Shown piece by piece: positions 1 through 13,420 of a stretch of DNA of 64,000 nt. Origin of the DNA: Rhyacichthys aspro. Taxonomy: Eukaryota; Chordata; Actinopteri; Gobiiformes; Rhyacichthyidae. The stretch lies in the NCBI GenBank assembly GCA_036850595.1, contig CM072152.1, positions 22,147,179-22,211,178 on the forward strand, written 5' to 3'. A model generated the notes under the pieces. It made no database searches and was not told where the DNA came from. It saw only the letters and a list, made by a program, of their open reading frames with translations. The first letter of the stretch is position 1; each line of letters begins with the position of its first letter. Made by a program: the position numbers and the translations under genes.

Positions 1-796
1 AAACCCGACATTAGCATTTTTTATCAGCGATTCCTCATTCATCACCTCAGCTGTTGCCTTACTGCGCTCGAATCCACTTCATGTCTTGATATTTTCCACT
101 CCTACCCTCTCTCTCGGGCCACCCCTGCCCCCGCTAACCCCTCGTCCCGTCTAATTCCCGCTGATGGACTGACGGACAGTTCCATTGACCTGATTAGGCC
201 CTGGCAGTAATGGCTGGAGAGTGAGTGTTAGCACGAGTAGCTGAGAGTTAAGAGCGTGCACTTGGTACTAATCATGCATCAGTGGGTTCATGGGGTTTAC
301 CGTTAAAAGTGTTAAAGTCGTTTTATATTTATTTTTTTGCACCTTCTTTCACTCGTCCGAAGATTAACACAGAAGTCACACTTAATGTTTAAAAAAAAAA
401 GTGGTTTACACATAACTGCAACGACAAAAATACACAAATGACCTGATTTTGTTAAGTAATAATTGATTAAGATGACACACAATGGACAGGTTTATTACGT
501 TGTTGGGAACTTTATATCCAATCCACTCCAACAATCCAATCCCGATTCCATCCTGTACCAGTGCATCCAGTTTTTACCCAGCTTAAAAAGTTATTAACTT
601 TGTTTGTGTTTTGTCCTCATGCTACAGGATAACAGCTCTTTATTGTTAATGAAAGAAATAGAGCTTTGTGTAACATAGAATAAAGGTCAAAGCTCATGTT
701 TTCCCGTAATACCATAATAACACTTTTATTTGGATGGTTTAGCCTTAATTTGACAGTGACAGTGTGGATAGACAGAAAACACTGACTAAACTAAAT

Positions 797-911
797 TATT
801 TGATTTGATTTGATTTTGATTTGATTTTTTATTTTTTATTTTTTTTATTTGATTGATTTTATTTTGATTTTTATTTTATTTTTATTTTATTTGATTTTAT
901 TTGATTTTATT
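797..911. repeat. TTTGATT/TTTTATT-type low-complexity array (copy A)
   Basis: Imperfect tandem of TTTGATT and TTTTATT words, shorter than the equivalent array in copy B at 39496-39721. It is a simple-repeat length difference between the two block copies. Confidence 0.9.
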
Positions 912-1623
912 GACATTGCATATTGATAAATAAAACTGTAAATATTCCTGATTTAGCCAACAGGCCATTTTTCATTTGTAGTCCCAGGACAGATGTTAAA
1001 AGTCAGGCTAAAACAGAGGGAATAAAATTATGTAATTACATAACATTGCAACAATAACACATCATCTGTAAAAGTATTTTACAGTGTATACAACAGGAGC
1101 ACAACCCAACAATCAGAGACAGAGCTCTTTCCTCACATAACGATAGCCATCCTCCACACTCTTATGTATATTGGAGCTTTAGTTATATTTTATATTTAAT
1201 TAAAGCTGTGTTGAAAGAAAATACATGATCCCTGAGTATTCATTTTCTGCCAGTCCCAGCCTCCTGCAGCAGCTCACTCATTATTTAGTGATAGTGCGTC
1301 TATCCTCAAACAGAACAGTTCAATGAAGTGAACTCTTTAAACTCTGTATGACCTGTCGGTTTGACAGCCGTCACCGCGCTACACAAACCAGAAGCAGCGT
1401 AACAACAGAAATGGAACAGAAAACACACATGTTGCTCTGCAGATGTAAATAAAACGTGAGTGTTTGTGATGGTGACCACACAACTGGGCCATGTACAACG
1501 GTGAATGGACCATGAAGCAGGATTTAATATGATTTTATTATTTATTCAAGTCAGTGTCCTGGAAGTTACAGTCACAAATAAAGAAGTGAATGAAACTCCA
1601 CTCCTGTTTGGAAGAGCACAGAG

Positions 1624-1955
1624 CATAATGCGGCCCTTTGCAGTGTTTTATACGGCCCTTCAATAGTAATGTTTTTGGGTTTTAGTTTTAGTTGGATTTT
1701 AACAGGTTGTGGTTTGAATTTGAAGTAGGATTTGATTAGGTTTCAGATGGATTTGATTAGGTTTCAGTTGGATTTGAGCAGGTTTTAGTTGGACTTGAAC
1801 AGGTTTTATATGGTTTTGAACAGATTTCAGATGTATTTGAGAGGTTTTTTGTTGGATTTCAACAGGTTTTAGTTGGATTTGTCACAGTCTTCGGCCCCCG
1901 AAATGCTTCTTATTTACTATTGCGCCCCCTCACTACTTTGAGTTTGACAACACTG
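1624..1955. mobile_element. hAT-like non-autonomous element, left end deleted (copy A)
   Basis: The right terminus reads GAGTTTGACAACACTG and is followed by ACATAGAG at 1956-1963. The same insertion in copy B is flanked on both sides by ACATAGAG. Here the left terminus and left target-site copy are reduced to a short remnant near 1615-1630, so the start is approximate. Inside, from about 1675 to 1880, lie roughly eight to ten degenerate 21-bp units of the type TTTTAGTTGGATTTGAACAG. There is no transposase. Confidence 0.75.
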
Positions 1956-3853
1956 ACATAGAGGGGAAAATAGTGAAGGAAAAAATCAGTGTTGTTCAAT
2001 ATTTGATTGTAGATTGGCCCAAGAAATGCAGGGAATGGACCATACAGTTTACTAAAATAATTAAAGAAGGAGGAGCTGTCTAGATTTCCTTTTTCTTTAA
2101 CCATTTTAGGGTAAAAGTGTGCAAAAGTCTTCTCTAGATTTGTTGTTTTAGACATGTTTTAAAACCACCAATCACCCATCACTTCAAAATACAACCAGGA
2201 AACACAGGAAACGTGTTGTTTCTTTAAACCAAAGTGGTGAGTATTCAGTGTAACTTCCCATCACACACGGTCACTCCCAAATGGAAACCAGAAAACTACT
2301 GGATTCTCTAGATGTGGAGTTCAGGATGTATTTACTTTGAAAACATTTCAACTTGACACAACTTAACTGCTGTGTTTTATATGTCATCTTGTCTCATTGT
2401 GTTGTATAGGGTTTGTTTCCACTGTTGGAGCCTATACTCAGCTATTAGCTTATAGCAAAGGTCTGGTAATAGTATATTTAGCCTTTTAGCAGTAGTGTAT
2501 GCTTCCACAAATACATTGAAACTGTCATATTATACATTTGCATGAAAAGTGACAGTTTTAGACATATTTAATTGCAGACATGTCATACACCTATAACCTC
2601 TCACTGATGCCAAGTGCTAAAAGGAGATTTGCTGGATTTTTCTTGAGGCTACTTACAAACTGATGCTATATAAATATAACTAAATTGGCTTGAACTTCAT
2701 ATAAATATCTGATTGAGGCGTTTGGCTGAAATGAAATGTATAGAGACGTAGTATTCCTGAATATCACAGGACATATTTGTCATCGTCGACCTAGTCCCAG
2801 GCCTGGTGTCGGGTTGTGTGCCTTGAGAATCTAATCTATTGACATTGTTTTGCTCTGCATTTCCAACACAGCTGTTTATCATGAGCCACCGTGACAGGCG
2901 ACAGATTGAAAATGTGACACGTTAAAGATCCCAGCTGAGAGTTGGCCGTGTTTCTGCTCCGTTCTCGTGTAAACCGCTCCCTCGCCGATCGTCTCATTAG
3001 GAACTTCAAAGCAGACTCTCCCCCGAACTATTTGTAGACAAACACTCGGCTCGTCCCCGTCCTTCCCCGCTGTGCCGTATGAAAAATAAAACGCTCCAAA
3101 GAGAAAACGGAGAAAAAACGAGAAGTGTCAAGGTGCTTTTGGGCAAACCTTTAAGGCATCATTGTGACCTAAATACAGACTCTTAGATTAAAACGAGGAT
3201 CTGTGAAGCCTCATCTTTTGTGCTTTTCTGTCACAAACGACAAAAGAGAAACAGATGAACAGTGACCATCAGTTGTTGTTTTTTAGGTTTGCGTGACATG
3301 AGTAAAACGTGCGCTGCTTCTTTGAGTTTTGTTCAGGGACAGACTCCTCTCGCTCCGCTGCTACATTTGTCCCGACGTCACTGCTCATACTTCATTTTTG
3401 TGTCCCCCTTTTTGACAAACTACTCAGCTCACTTCAGAAAGATTTATTCAGTCAAACAAAAAGTGATGTTGTAAAGTGACGAGCTCGTATTTGTGTGTCT
3501 CATCTTTTGACGGGCCACTGCAAAGCTGGAGTTGTGTCGAGTAAACGGATAAAAAGACAACACCCATTTTCTTTCTTTTATTTTTTTAATTCTTTGCTAA
3601 ATGGTCTAACCCAATGAATACTCGACTGTACAAATAAAAGGTGTGTTTGGAAAGACTTGCAATTGACATTAATTCATTTATGGCTCTATTCCTAATCTAA
3701 CTTTGTCTCATTCTTTTTATTTTTTTTATCTGGACATTTTACTGTTTTACAGACAATTTTTAGTCTTTTTTTACTGTCAGAATGGTCATTTGTGGTGGAA
3801 TCTGTGGGTGAAACTGCAGACTGCATTTCCACATCTTAGACTCCTTTTTTGCC

Positions 3854-3876
3854 ACTATGGTAGCCCTGCAGGGACA
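3854..3876 (+). repeat. Short dispersed motif, occurrence 1 (copy A)
   Basis: Its core, ACTATGGTAGCCCTGCAGGG, recurs without mismatch over 23 bases at 36175-36197 in single-copy sequence and at 42725-42747 in copy B. A related core occurs at 13103-13121. The surrounding bases are not obviously similar. It is probably a fragment of an interspersed repeat. Confidence 0.6.
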
Positions 3877-5549
3877 TGCTCTGTGGAAATATGTCTCATT
3901 TTGTGTTCAATTTAGACACAAAATCAACTCTTTTATTTATAGTCTGTGCTCAAAAAAGAAGTATAAATATGCTTGCTCAGTTTGTCCTTTCTCTGCATCT
4001 GTAGAAACAAGAAATAATGGCTGCTATTAAACTTTAGATGCCTTTCCAAAATGCAAAGAGGGTTGTTCTGAGTTGATTATAAAACACAAATGCACCTTTA
4101 AAGTCAATTTATGAAGTCTACTTTTGCACAGATCGTTTTCTAGTGTAGACACATTGTTTTACTTCTTGATTGTGTTGCTTCTCGGGCCAAAAAGACACAC
4201 TGTACAATCTGAAAGGCGCACAACACGTGTTCGTATTGATCTGAGGCTGGTCCAGTTACACGGACGTCACTCAAACATCGGACACTACATAAACGTGATG
4301 GCTCTGAGGAAAGACGGACTGACGCCAAACTCATTAACCAGCAACATAAAACGCAAATGTAAAAAACGCAGAATAAATCGCCGTCACAGTCAGATTTAAA
4401 GCTTTTATTTTGAAGGGCCGTGTTACTGGATGAGCTGACTCGACTGTAACCGTCAGACACAGGCTCGCGATCGAAGAGATGCGTAACCGGACACCCGTCC
4501 GTTCCCCTAAGAAGCACAAAGCAGCTGTGATGCATTGTGGGAAAAGGACAAATGAAAGGTGACATCATTAGGTTGACTCAGCATTTCTCCGCGTTACACA
4601 ACTCTGGAAGATAGACATTGAAACGAGTAACATACAAGAGTCCACCACACGATGACGAGGATGAACTGGGACAAGGACTGACACAAAACATTTAGACGAC
4701 ACTGTTTTGAAACTACATGCAACTTATACTGATTTAAATCTTATTTCATGTGCAAAAAGTGGCCATAGAGTCAGTTTTATTTGGATTTTAAAGAAGCAAT
4801 TAAATGCAAACACAAGCAAATTACAAATGCAAAATATTAACTACAGGATCCTAATGATAAAAAATAAGCAAATTACTTTAGTGCTGTCACATGCACAGTT
4901 TTAGTTCCAATGTTTCGTGCCATTTTCAGCAGAAACAGTGTAATAAAAGGCCACATAAGGCTGACTGAGATGGGAAATTGTTCAGCAATTTCAACCAATA
5001 TCATTGAAAGGAGTGTAAAAGAACCTAATAAAACTAGGGTTGAGAAATGAGAAATATATCAATAGATTTTATAGATCATAAGGAAAAGAAAATATCCCAG
5101 TTCAGGGATTAAAAAATCATAAAAAGTAAGACTAACATTAAATGAAAAGTCAGTGGTGACAGACATCTATAATGCTCCAAATCCAATAATAATATAATAC
5201 GCATTATTAAAAAGTCCAGACATGTTTTAAAAGTTGATGAGGACAGAAGACAAAGATTTCTTCAACTATAATCTTATGAAATATGCCAAAAGCTGCCCAA
5301 GAGTCATGTCAAACAAATAAAACATGGACTGTATTTATCATTTATTTAATTTATTAATTTATTTACGACCAAACTCCCAAAAAAAGTAAAGTGCCCTTGG
5401 TCGTTACTGTTAGTGTGCTGCAGTAAACTGGTGATCATTAGTAATCAGGCTGTTTTTGGCCCCTGTCCCACTCAGATGAGGGCAGATAAAGGTTGGCAGT
5501 GCCCACAGCTCCTCAGTTTGTGCCAACAGAGTCTCCCCCAAAGCTCTGT

Positions 5550-5562
5550 TGACCTCTGACCT
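5550..5562 (-). promoter_or_regulatory. Perfect DR1 nuclear-receptor half-site pair (copy A)
   Basis: The minus strand reads AGGTCAGAGGTCA, two perfect AGGTCA half-sites spaced by one base. This is the classic DR1 bound by RXR heterodimers, HNF4 or COUP-TF. It lies in a comparatively GC-rich stretch (5460-5640) and is unchanged in copy B. Function is inferred from the motif only. Confidence 0.45.
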
Positions 5563-5889
5563 GCAGCTCCACTCATTAATGTGTTAATTGATGAGCACCA
5601 CAGAAGAAACCCCGCCAACTGAACATGGCTCCGGGCGTTTAGTTCGTAACTAATACTAAAGTGTCAACGGGGAAGTGCTACATTTTAATTTAGAAAAGTT
5701 CAATTTGTTCATGACGCGCTGTACATCACAAAACAGAAGCAAGGTCTTTATGGAATTATTCATCGACAGAAAATACACTGAGATAAAACATTAACATTTT
5801 GGAGTCACTCACCAGTACAGCAAAGAACTGGTGAAAAAAATTAAACAAAGACTTTAAATGCTGCACAAAGTGGATCTGCCAACACATTA

Positions 5890-6337
5890 CAGTCACGATG
5901 CCATGAAAAAATAATTGCCCCCTTCCTGAACTTTTAGTTTTTGCACATTTTTCACACTTAACTGTTTCATATCATCATCAAATAAATGTAAATATTGGAC
6001 AAAGACAACTCAAGTAAACACAAAATGCCGTTTTTAGTTGATTATTTTCTTTATGAAGGATAAGATCTATACAAACCTACCTATGTGAGAAAGTAATTGC
6101 CCCCTAAACCTTATAACTGGTTGTGCCACCCTCAGCATCAAGAACTGTAATCAAATGTTTGAGAAAAAGGCAATGAGTCTTTCACATATCTGTAGAAGGA
6201 TTTGAGCCTACTCTTCTCTAAACTCTTAAAAGACTCTAATATTTAAATTTATTTGATGATCTGAAACATTTAAGTGTGACAAATGTGCAAAAACTAAGAA
6301 ATCAGGAAGGGGGCAATTGTTTTTTCTTGGCATTGTG
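5890..6337. mobile_element. Tc1/mariner relic, internally deleted (copy A)
   Basis: The element is 448 bp and bounded by TA at 5888-5889 and 6338-6339, the Tc1/mariner target site. Inverted terminal repeats of roughly 90-100 bp contain AATTGCCCCCTTCCTGA and the shared GTTTTTGCACATTT-like stretch. On the minus strand, 6175 to 6104 still encodes the end of a Tc1 transposase: LITVLDAEGGTTSYKV and then a stop. The GGTTSY tail is typical of fish Tc1 transposases. The DNA-binding and DDE catalytic parts are gone, so it is a non-autonomous, MITE-like derivative. Confidence 0.85.
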
Positions 6338-8099
6338 TATTAAGACGCTGACAAAACATGTTATTTTATACCAATGTAGCTGTGGATCATCTGGTTATCT
6401 CCTGATTTGTTGTCATTGATGTAAAAAACTGTAAAAGACACCACATGATGGGGGTAGAACAGAGGGAGGGCTTACAAACATTGTCTAAAGACGTCGACTA
6501 ATAGCCTTTTATTACAGTTTGGTGGAGAGTCATCCTCCATTTACTCGTTTGCATGAGAAAATGACAATAAATTACCTTGTATTTACCCCAATAAAGGGCA
6601 AAAGATTTCCAACGTAGGCTCACATTCCCCAACAGTGGCAGCCATGTTGATGTAACAAGGCCAAATTTAGATGCCCTTCGAGGTGGCATTAAAAAAGACA
6701 AAGCCAAAAGAAACAGCATCTGGTAATTGACTGATAGAAAACTTCTGGATATTTCTTTCTCCTCAGATTTCAACAAAGTACAACCGAGTCACACAATGTA
6801 TTTGTACTTTTCACAATTTATAGAAACGCACCTAATTTGCATCTTCTTTTTGCAACATCTTAATATTTAATTTTATGGAAACACTGACTGTGATTCTACT
6901 CTAAATGATGGCTCAGCACTATTTCTTAGCGTAGTGTAGTAATATTAGTTTGTTTTTTTAAATTGACTATATAATTTACAAGGAACACGTCTCTTTTCAT
7001 GTCCTACTTTGTTTTAGAGTGAACCCACAGTGTTGATGGAGTCTATGTATAGCGTTGATGCTCTGTACGACTCTGACAACAGTGATTGTGTCCCCAGAGA
7101 CGGGAGCAGGACTAAGATTAGACACACATCCTGGTGGCTTCCTCTAAAAGCAGGAGTAGTGCAGAGTGCTGCGGGTGATTAGTGTGTTTTAAGCCTGTAT
7201 AATGGAAGCTTAGCCCAGTGCTCCAGTTTCAGGGCAGAAACCACGAGCCAGGCCATCTGGGCAGTCGTCGTGTCCGACTCTGGTCCACAATAAACACACG
7301 GGAACATATTTGTGAGACTTACAATGAACAATTTTAACTGAGTCCAAAAAAGATCACTATAAATAAAGACAAACCTGGAGAGAAATTGAAATGTATCTGG
7401 CTGTAAATGTAATACTATCAAACTTTTTGTGCGATTTGTTGCAAGTGTTACTGAAGAAAAAGAGGCTAGAAATCGATAAAGTTTTAACATCGACGACAGA
7501 CTGCAGCTTGTGTCGAGAACAGTTAAATATCTGTGTATTACTTATTGAAAAGGATCCCCATTAGCTGAAAGTCTCAGCAATTAACTACAATAATATGAAT
7601 AAGATGATGGCGCCGCTCTTCAGACTTTGACATTTGAAGAAGAGAAAGAAGCTCTGAGATTTCCCTTTTGGGCCTAATAATCTACAATATAATGACACTA
7701 TTCTTTTTGCGTTGACATAAACCACATTAATACATAACAGCACATAATGTAACAGTATATTATTTTCTCTCAATGTGAGCTATAATGACTTCATCTTAAG
7801 ACAACTCAAAGACAACTGTCTGTAGGCTGGTGTTTGGTTGGATTATTGGTGCATTAATACCACTCATACTAATGCGGAACACTCCCAGCGCTTTTATTTT
7901 GGTCTTTAGTGTAAAAGAAAAGGTTCCTAGTTGCCTAATAATAGCATAATCATGGAAGTCTGTCTTTGTTTGGTGTTTAAAGGAGTATCTAAAATTAAAT
8001 ATATATAAGTAGCGCACACAATCCTGCTTTAATTTGGACAAATCTCTCTTAATTGAGCAAAATAAAGTTAGTTTCAATGGTAATATTAACACAAAATCA

Positions 8100-8560
8100 T
8101 AGGGGGCAGTGTTTTGGCTGCCGTCGGGAGATTTTTAGGAATGACCTCACACCCTCGGTCTTATATTTAGATCGGTCGGGTTTTAACTTCCAGCGGTTAT
8201 CGGTACAGTATCTGACCTTGCACAGCCCCACAAACACCACGACGCCAGAACGTATCAGCCAACATCTGGCTGATCGGCCTGCCCCACATTATTGTTACGG
8301 GACAGAGTGTGTGTTTGTGTGAGCGGGGCTGGGGAGGGGAGGCCTCGCTGAGCGTATGCCCACGTGCCATGATACATTAGGAGCCGTGTGCCAAAACCGG
8401 ACCGTGCTTTAGCGCTCGTGATGCTGCCGCGAACAGAGACGGTGCTGTGATCTAATACTCCGCCCGGCTCCGTGCATGAGCTCATCGGGCAGCGGCCTCG
8501 GAAAAAGTCACGTTACCGGGACGTCTTCCGCACGAGCGTCGTCCCGTGTAATGTACGGTG
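8100..8560. promoter_or_regulatory. GC-richer, weakly diverged island (copy A), possible regulatory element
   Basis: This stretch is visibly richer in G, C and CpG than the surrounding DNA and contains a CACGTG E-box near 8360. From about 7783 to 9180 only a few substitutions and one small indel (near 8325) separate the two block copies. No splice sites or conserved reading frame were recognised. A conserved non-coding element is one explanation; chance is another. Confidence 0.3.
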
Positions 8561-9805
8561 GTCCCGTCAAGTTTAACAGAGGAAAGAAAAGACAAAAGGG
8601 GTTGTGCAAACAAGACAATGTAATGGGACTGAATGAAAAAGTGCACAAGGTTACAGTGTAAAAGGTAACCAGATTAAACAGATACCGAGTTCAATCAAGA
8701 TTCAAAGCGTTTATTGTCACATTTCACAGTTGAAGCTTTAACAAATATATTATAAAAAAGTATAAAAGCCAAACAATATGAAGTTTTAACAAGAGAAATA
8801 TGTAAACAACCAAAACCTAAGCTTAAACAATAGCAATAACCCTTTTGCACTACTGTTTTTATTGATATTTATGTGTGTGTTTCTTTTTATAAAGTGTGAA
8901 AAGTGTATGTTTTTGTCATTTTTGCCAGACAATGACAATCAATCTCTTTTCTATTCTTTTCTTTTTCTCAAATGAGCAAAATATTATAAAGTGTGCCATA
9001 ACAACAGTAGTATACATACATAAACTAATATTATTCACATTCTGTTTTTGTGCGGTGATTTTGAGACAATACCCAGTGACTTTTGTTTGTGCTTCTCTGC
9101 GTGGAGTTGCACGACATAAAAAAACCCACTGATTTATAACATTATTTTTAATCTGCTTTGAAAATATGTCTTGCCTTTGGATGAATAAATGCGTTAACAT
9201 GTTTGTCTTGCATGTACCATCACATTTAATGGAATTTAAGTTGCTTTTTCTAAAATATATTTTGCATGCGATGACTTTAAATATTTCATCACTGCTATTT
9301 TTGGAGAAGAGGGGCTTTAAGGACAAATACAAGTGCAATAGCTTTTGTTTCTGAGCTGAGCCGCTGTTATATTTTATTTAACTGAAAAAGCTAAAAAGAC
9401 CCAATATCAATGAGGTCTGGTCTCATTTCTGTAAGTTTGAGTTGATTGTCTTTTATAAAATCTAATATTTCATGTGTTGGTGATGGAGACTTATTAGACG
9501 TTTGTTAAAACTTTGATGAGACCAAGGATTAACAGTTTCATGATGAAATATGAAAACCATCAAACTTTCAACACAAAAGGAGATTTATAAAAAAAAAAAA
9601 AAAAAGCCTGGGACCCTGAGAGAATAGAGCTGTGATGATAGATGAAGAGAACAGAGCCAAGGATGAAAAGGCTTTTTGAAGTGTTACAGAAAAAGCAGCA
9701 GAAAAACATGTAACGTGAGGTGACGGGAACAGAGCTGAGGTACAAGGCTGAGCACAGTTTAGAGCAGCAGTGTGACAGCGGAAAAAACACAAAACATCCT
9801 CCTCA

Positions 9806-9840
9806 GACCTGGTTTAGACCTGGTCCAGACCCGGTTCAGA
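9806..9840 (+). repeat. Short 11-bp tandem (copy A)
   Basis: Three to four units of the type AGACCTGGTTT with variants such as AGACCCGGTTC. The same array is in copy B near 48720-48754 with one base changed. Confidence 0.7.
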
Positions 9841-10619
9841 CTCTAAAGCCACTGCCACTGACTACGGCTGCACGATAAAGAGAAATTGTTATGTTTTTCA
9901 TATTATATCAGCATCTACAAACCATCACAAAGACCTGCTTGTATTGAAATAATAATACTTCATCATAAACATCAAAATAATCGTCCAAAAACGGCTTCAA
10001 ATCATGTTTATTTAGCTTGATAGGTAGTTTATTCTCAGCTTTATATTTCTTAATCTATTTTAAATTCAATTATAGCTTTACTATGCATCCAAATATCACA
10101 AAGCATATTGTTATAAATCAATGTAGTTACAGCATTTCAACAATTCAAAGTGAAATCTGGACATAAAAATAGTTGACTTATTATAATCTTGTGTTCTGCT
10201 TGGATATATTTATAAATACGATACAGGGTTAGGTCTTGAACAACGTCATTAGTTTTTATCAGCTTCTCCTTCTCTTCCCATTACACTTTATTTCTATGCA
10301 CTATTCATAAGCTGTGACTTTTTAATGAAGAGCCAAGAGCAAGTTGTTTTAACTGAGTCTGGTTCCTGTCCTTGTACTGTTTTCACCCTCAGTGCTCTGT
10401 GCTTCAGTGTCACTAAAGTTAGAAGTGGTACACAGTCTGTTTTAGTCTTGTGTGTGACAGTTTTGAGATCGAATGGTCAGTTTTTAGTTTCGATATGTAC
10501 CGTGTTGATAATACAGCAGCTCTGGAGCAGCGTGAGTAAACCTTCAGCAGTACTCGGGCTTTGTTGGTCCTGCTTTTGTCGGAGCCACTGGCAGATGTCA
10601 CAGATGCAACCAACCGCTC

Positions 10620-10712
10620 TTTCTACTGTCTTCTTCCATAATATTCATGCAGCATCCTTTTAATTATTTCACTTGGAGCCTGATGAAACATAATTAATGA
10701 ATGGAGTGAGAG
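10620..10712. promoter_or_regulatory. Candidate conserved non-coding element (copy A)
   Basis: Contains closely spaced homeodomain-type cores (TTAATTA near 10660 and CATAATTAATGA near 10690) and is almost unchanged in copy B (49520-49612). It is typical in style of vertebrate developmental enhancers, but no alignment to another species was possible. Confidence 0.25.
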
Positions 10713-13378
10713 AAACATGGTGGAAAAACACTGACACTTGGGTTTTTGATTTGATTTAGACCAGGTTTGTTATAATCTCGAGTAGCGTTGTTATAAATCT
10801 AATCATTTGTGTTGATGATGGCAGTGGGAAATAAAAAATAAACTTAATGTTTTTGAATAAAGGAACGCATAAATGTGATGAGAACTTAAATAAAAATTAA
10901 AACTGGAAATGTCAAGGAGTAGTGTCTGAAACTATTAGACACAAATTCTGTTTTTATATTCACAAGAAAATCCTTTTTCTTTGACACTAAACTGAGTCTT
11001 TTTAGCATTTGCACCTTCTAAAAAGACAAATATACACTGTAAGTCACAATATAAGTCTTTTAAATGTGAGATCTGTGTGAAGTTGTGTTTGTAATTGGTT
11101 CAGAGTGGATACATAACCTTCACGATCAGAGAGTTTGTGGTGAGTTTGGTGCACTGTATTATTTAAAGAGTGGTTTATCTTCCTTGTTCACTTTGGGAAG
11201 CACAAAAATGACTTGGAAACCACATATTTTAATGATTTTGAGGCTATGTTTTTATAGTGAAAAGGGTCTCAGTTCAGGCTCCCTTGAGTTCGTCTCTGTT
11301 GGACTAATATAAGTTCAAAATAAACTCTGAAGTGAAACCGTGTCCAGCTGCGAGTGTTTCTGGGGAAAGAGCTCACAGCAGTAATGATGTAAGAAACACT
11401 TGTTCAAACCTTAAAGATGATGTCCCTACAACACTGTCTCATGTCTCAACTCTTGTAACTCTTCCTAAACAGCCACTAATCTTATTTACACCGTGCATAA
11501 GTCACAGTGGATCTGTCAGTGTTGCCTTCAGACAAACACAGTTGTTGACAGTAAACTCTCTCCGTAGTCTCCACTGAACCAAATCCTGTTAAAACTCTTT
11601 GTTCTTATGAGAGCTCCCACTGTGAGCCTTTATGCTAGTTATGTCCTTTTTTTTTTTTTTTGCTCAAAGCCATTTACAACAGAGTGACCCCCGCTGTTCC
11701 ATCATGTTTTGGTTCCAGTTCCATTTCTCTGAGGTTTGGGTGGGCCTCCATCAACACAACAGGCCTCATTTTTTAAACTGGATTAGTTTCACTTTTCTCC
11801 TAATGTCCTCTCTCTCTCTGTTTGTTGCTTTATTTTTTCTTTGCCGTTTTTAAAATTCAAGGTGTGAGGTCCTATAATCAGGTTGAGCACACTTTCTTTT
11901 ACTTCCCGAGGCATCTGTCTGTAGTTTCTAGATAAGGTTTTGCAACAAATCGGAGGCGAAAATGGATCATACAAGCCAAATAATACACTTATTTAAATGT
12001 TTAAAGCTGGAATACTCTGCTATAGTTGTTGTTGCATACGTCAACTTAAATCTACACTAAATCTTGATGTGTTTTTCATTCTAAATCACTGTATAAAATG
12101 ATAAATCTGGCCCCAGGTCCTCATCTGAGCTGGACCCTCCCATGTTTTATAATCTTTAGCAGCATCTATATTAGCATCTTTAGCTAAATAGACTCCTCAT
12201 ACAGTGTCATACCAAACTTCCCACTTTCTCAACTTTATTTTTTGCATTGAGAGCGAGTTTCTTTTCTCTCTTTCCGTCTGCACATACTGTACATGTGCAT
12301 TTAGTTCGATAAGAGCCTGTTATACAATAGGAATCGTACACTTAAGTTTGACATTGGAGGATTCTCTGCAGATGATTAAAGCGTTTCTTTGCATTACAAG
12401 CCCGTGGAGTGTGAAGTGTAAGTGAAGGAGGGAGAAAAGGAGGCGTGATGGAGAGTTATAGAGACAGAGATGCCCACACGGACAGAAAATGTCATGCAAA
12501 GAGCTCCATAGAGAAAATAGCAGCCATATTCTTTCATATGTTAGATAATGGCGTGAGGTTTCTTACAGAGTGTAGTTTGAAGTTGTTAAAAGCTGGTTTG
12601 AACTACTTCTTCTTCATCATATATTTGAACTTTTAGAACCATTTAGAGAAACAAGTGGCTTCCAGACGTCAAATATATGTAAGCATCACTGCATTTATGA
12701 AAATATCTTGGAAAAAAAGTGCATTCTTGTTCACACATCCTCCACTAAAGCATGTTACAAATGCAAAAATCCATTACTGGACTTCTCAGAGTGTGTTTAT
12801 TATGTGGGTTATTAAACTTTTCATTTCCTATTCTGTTGTAATCCTTTCATCAAGCCTTAAAAATACTAACGTATGCACAGGTCCATTATTCAAGTATTTA
12901 AATTTAAACACACAGAAAGTTTTGTAGTTTAGTGTTTTGATTTCATACAAAAAAGTAGCATTAACAAAATAAAAGAATAAAAAGGGGATATATTAAGTAA
13001 GTTACAGATGCCAAGACAAGACAACCAGTATTTTTGATCATTTAAAGTTGTGGCGTGTAATTTTAGTGACATCTACCTCTCTTTTCTGCAGCCTGTGAGC
13101 ATCTACGGTGGCCCTGCAGAGAAAAGTTTAGTTTAGAGTTTAGTCCTGAGCCTTAATGTAAGAATATGTGTTCAGAGAGGAATATAAAAGCATCTCTCCT
13201 TCAGCAGTGCTCAGTTTGAAGAGGATTATAACAGAATTTGACACAATGCACATTTAGGTTGGGTAGAAGACAGAAGAAGACGCCTATTGCCTTGTGTCCT
13301 AAGTTAAACTAGACGACATTAAACAGTGCAACAGCCTCCACTGTACCATGTGACTGTGGTGTGTCCTCCCAGTTTCTG

Positions 13379-13420
13379 TGACGTCACTGATTGTTGTTTT
13401 CGCTGCGGTTCATGACGTAA
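13379..13420. promoter_or_regulatory. Paired CRE motifs in a GC-rich island (copy A)
   Basis: A perfect palindromic TGACGTCA at 13379-13386 is followed by TGACGTAA at 13413-13420. CREB/ATF factors bind such sites. Downstream to about 13680 the DNA is unusually GC- and CpG-rich for this window. No transcription unit could be attached to it. Confidence 0.35.

Noticed and set aside
4140..4568. 142-codon minus-strand frame, present in both copies
   Set aside because: Composition is not protein-like for a known family. There is no domain and no splice or promoter context; persistence in both copies is explained by the recent duplication.
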